Source of the DNA: Mesorhizobium sp. NZP2298
GTDB taxonomy: Bacteria > Pseudomonadota > Alphaproteobacteria > Rhizobiales > Rhizobiaceae
Length of the DNA: 64,000 bases
Reading direction: 5' to 3'
Assembly (NCBI RefSeq): GCF_013170825.1
Contig: NZ_CP033365.1
Location: 6,770,001 to 6,834,000, forward strand
Positions 63,343 to 64,000 of the stretch are shown here, in pieces. Numbering within the stretch: the first letter of the stretch is position 1; each line of letters begins with the position of its first letter. Position numbers and translations under genes: made by a program. The notes below the pieces were generated by a model that was not told the DNA's origin, made no database searches, and saw only the letters and a program-made list of their open reading frames with translations.

Positions 63343-64000
63343 ATGGCAAGAAGAGTGCTCATCCTGATTGAAGGCGCAGGCAATATGCTTCTATTGGTCC
63401 AAGCGGCCCAGCGTCTTGGCCTTCATCCAATTGCCCTGTCGACTGATCCAGCTCGGTACGACTATCTTGCAGCGGAAGGAATTGAGGCAATCCGTATCGA
63501 TACAGGCAATCTCGATGCGCTGATCCACGAATGTTGCCGGCTGCGTGCGACCTATGACGTTGCTGGCATTACGGGCGCCCAGGAGTTGACCTATGCGACA
63601 GGTGCCAAGCTCTGCCGGTATTTCGAGCTACCGGGACCGAACCCCGAATCGATTGAACGATGCCTCGACAAATTCACTCAACGTCAGCTCCTCGCGGAGG
63701 CCGGCGTTCCAATGCCTGCTTATCGCTTGGCGGTGAATGCGACGGACGTAGAACGTTCTGCCTCGGAGATCGGCCTTCCGGTAATTCTTAAGCCGTCCGT
63801 AGGCGGCGGCAGCATGGGGGTTCGATTGTGCCGCCACGTCGAAGAGGTAGCCGAACATACCACGTATCTGTTGGGCGGGTCGCCGAGGGTACTGGTCGAA
63901 GAATTCGCACAAGGCCCTCATTATAGCATTGACATAATGGGAAATGAGGTCATTGGGATTGGCGCCCTTGACTTCTGCCGCCCACCCCATTTCGTCTATC
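63343..64000 (+). CDS. ATP-grasp ligase, 5' part (continues beyond window)
   Basis: 219 codons visible from ATG 63343, GTGGGAG upstream. MARRVLILIEGAGNMLLLVQ is the N-terminal Rossmann-like PreATP-grasp part; LPGPNPESIERCLDKFTQRQ LLAEAGVPMPAYRL and LPVILKPSVGGGSMGVRLC are the ATP-grasp lid with the P-loop-like glycine stretch; VLVEEFAQGPHYSIDIMGNE follows. It belongs to the biotin-carboxylase/D-Ala-D-Ala-ligase-like group that includes L-amino-acid ligases. Likely joins a carboxylate to an amine; substrates unknown. Confidence 0.85.
   Translation, partial: MARRVLILIEGAGNMLLLVQAAQRLGLHPIALSTDPARYDYLAAEGIEAIRIDTGNLDALIHECCRLRATYDVAGITGAQELTYATGAKLCRYFELPGPNPESIERCLDKFTQRQLLAEAGVPMPAYRLAVNATDVERSASEIGLPVILKPSVGGGSMGVRLCRHVEEVAEHTTYLLGGSPRVLVEEFAQGPHYSIDIMGNEVIGIGALDFCRPPHFVY

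Noticed and set aside
1..64000. tRNA, rRNA, CRISPR arrays, ICE integrase or att sites
   Set aside because: Looked for tRNA-like cloverleaf ends, regular spaced repeats and recombinase motifs by eye; none found, though a tRNA scan was not possible.

Overview
This window looks like part of a Mesorhizobium symbiosis island (an integrative and conjugative element, ICE). Evidence: a GC-rich sequence with nodA, nodC and nodS behind canonical nod boxes; an ICE-type ArdC/DUF2958/ParB operon; and the traI / frameshifted excision activator / traR / qseC-qseM control genes known from ICEMlSymR7A-type elements. Between intact operons lies much debris: IS fragments (IS110, IS5, IS256, ISNCY, IS630, IS21) and broken genes. 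I saw no tRNA, rRNA, CRISPR array, integrase or attachment site.

Layout. 0-3.6 kb: nodC (runs off the left edge), nodA and nodS on the minus strand, two nod boxes, and the first codons of a lost nodD. 4.2-6.8 kb: a UbiH/UbiM-like hydroxylase and a PhyH-like dioxygenase. 7-10.5 kb: an ArdC, small ORF, DUF2958, ParB operon. 10.9-18.1 kb: an omptin protease, a GNAT, a threonine aldolase with an AraC regulator, OmpW behind a sigma-54-like promoter, and a CYP115-like P450 followed by a CYP112-like stub (gibberellin operon remains). 18.4-21 kb: cobalamin riboswitch and metE. 21.7-24.2 kb: DUF982 proteins, a zinc-ligand-less MucR/Ros regulator, an anti-Shine-Dalgarno sRNA of the alpha-r14/cuckoo type, and a double cold-shock protein. 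24.5-28.5 kb: a methyl-cycle operon (arsR-glyA-metK-adenosine kinase).

29-37 kb: two copies of one quorum-sensing/excision-control cassette, decayed in complementary ways. Copy A keeps traI, its tra box and fseA with a +1 frameshift site. Copy B keeps qseC, qseM and traR. Between them are a NifA/sigma-54-controlled iscA-type gene, a degenerate nifU and a short proB. 37.3-51.2 kb: a catabolic cluster that I read as quaternary-amine (possibly hydroxyproline-betaine) use: GlxA regulator, enolase-superfamily enzyme, MttB-like methyltransferase, ProXVW transporter (proX and the proV start carry frameshifts), two SDRs, LysR, FAD amine oxidase, aldehyde dehydrogenase and DapA-like lyase. 51.4-54.3 kb: a SIR2-HerA defence pair. 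55.3-57.2 kb: a 2-oxoglutarate oxygenase and a methyltransferase. 57.8-63.1 kb: IS debris, a second SDR pair and an intact IS3 element inside an IS21 remnant. The right edge holds the start of an ATP-grasp ligase.

How the parts may work together: nodA/nodC/nodS make and N-methylate Nod factor; metE, glyA, metK and adenosine kinase could supply SAM and recycle its by-products; the 29-37 kb genes probably decide whether the island excises and transfers.
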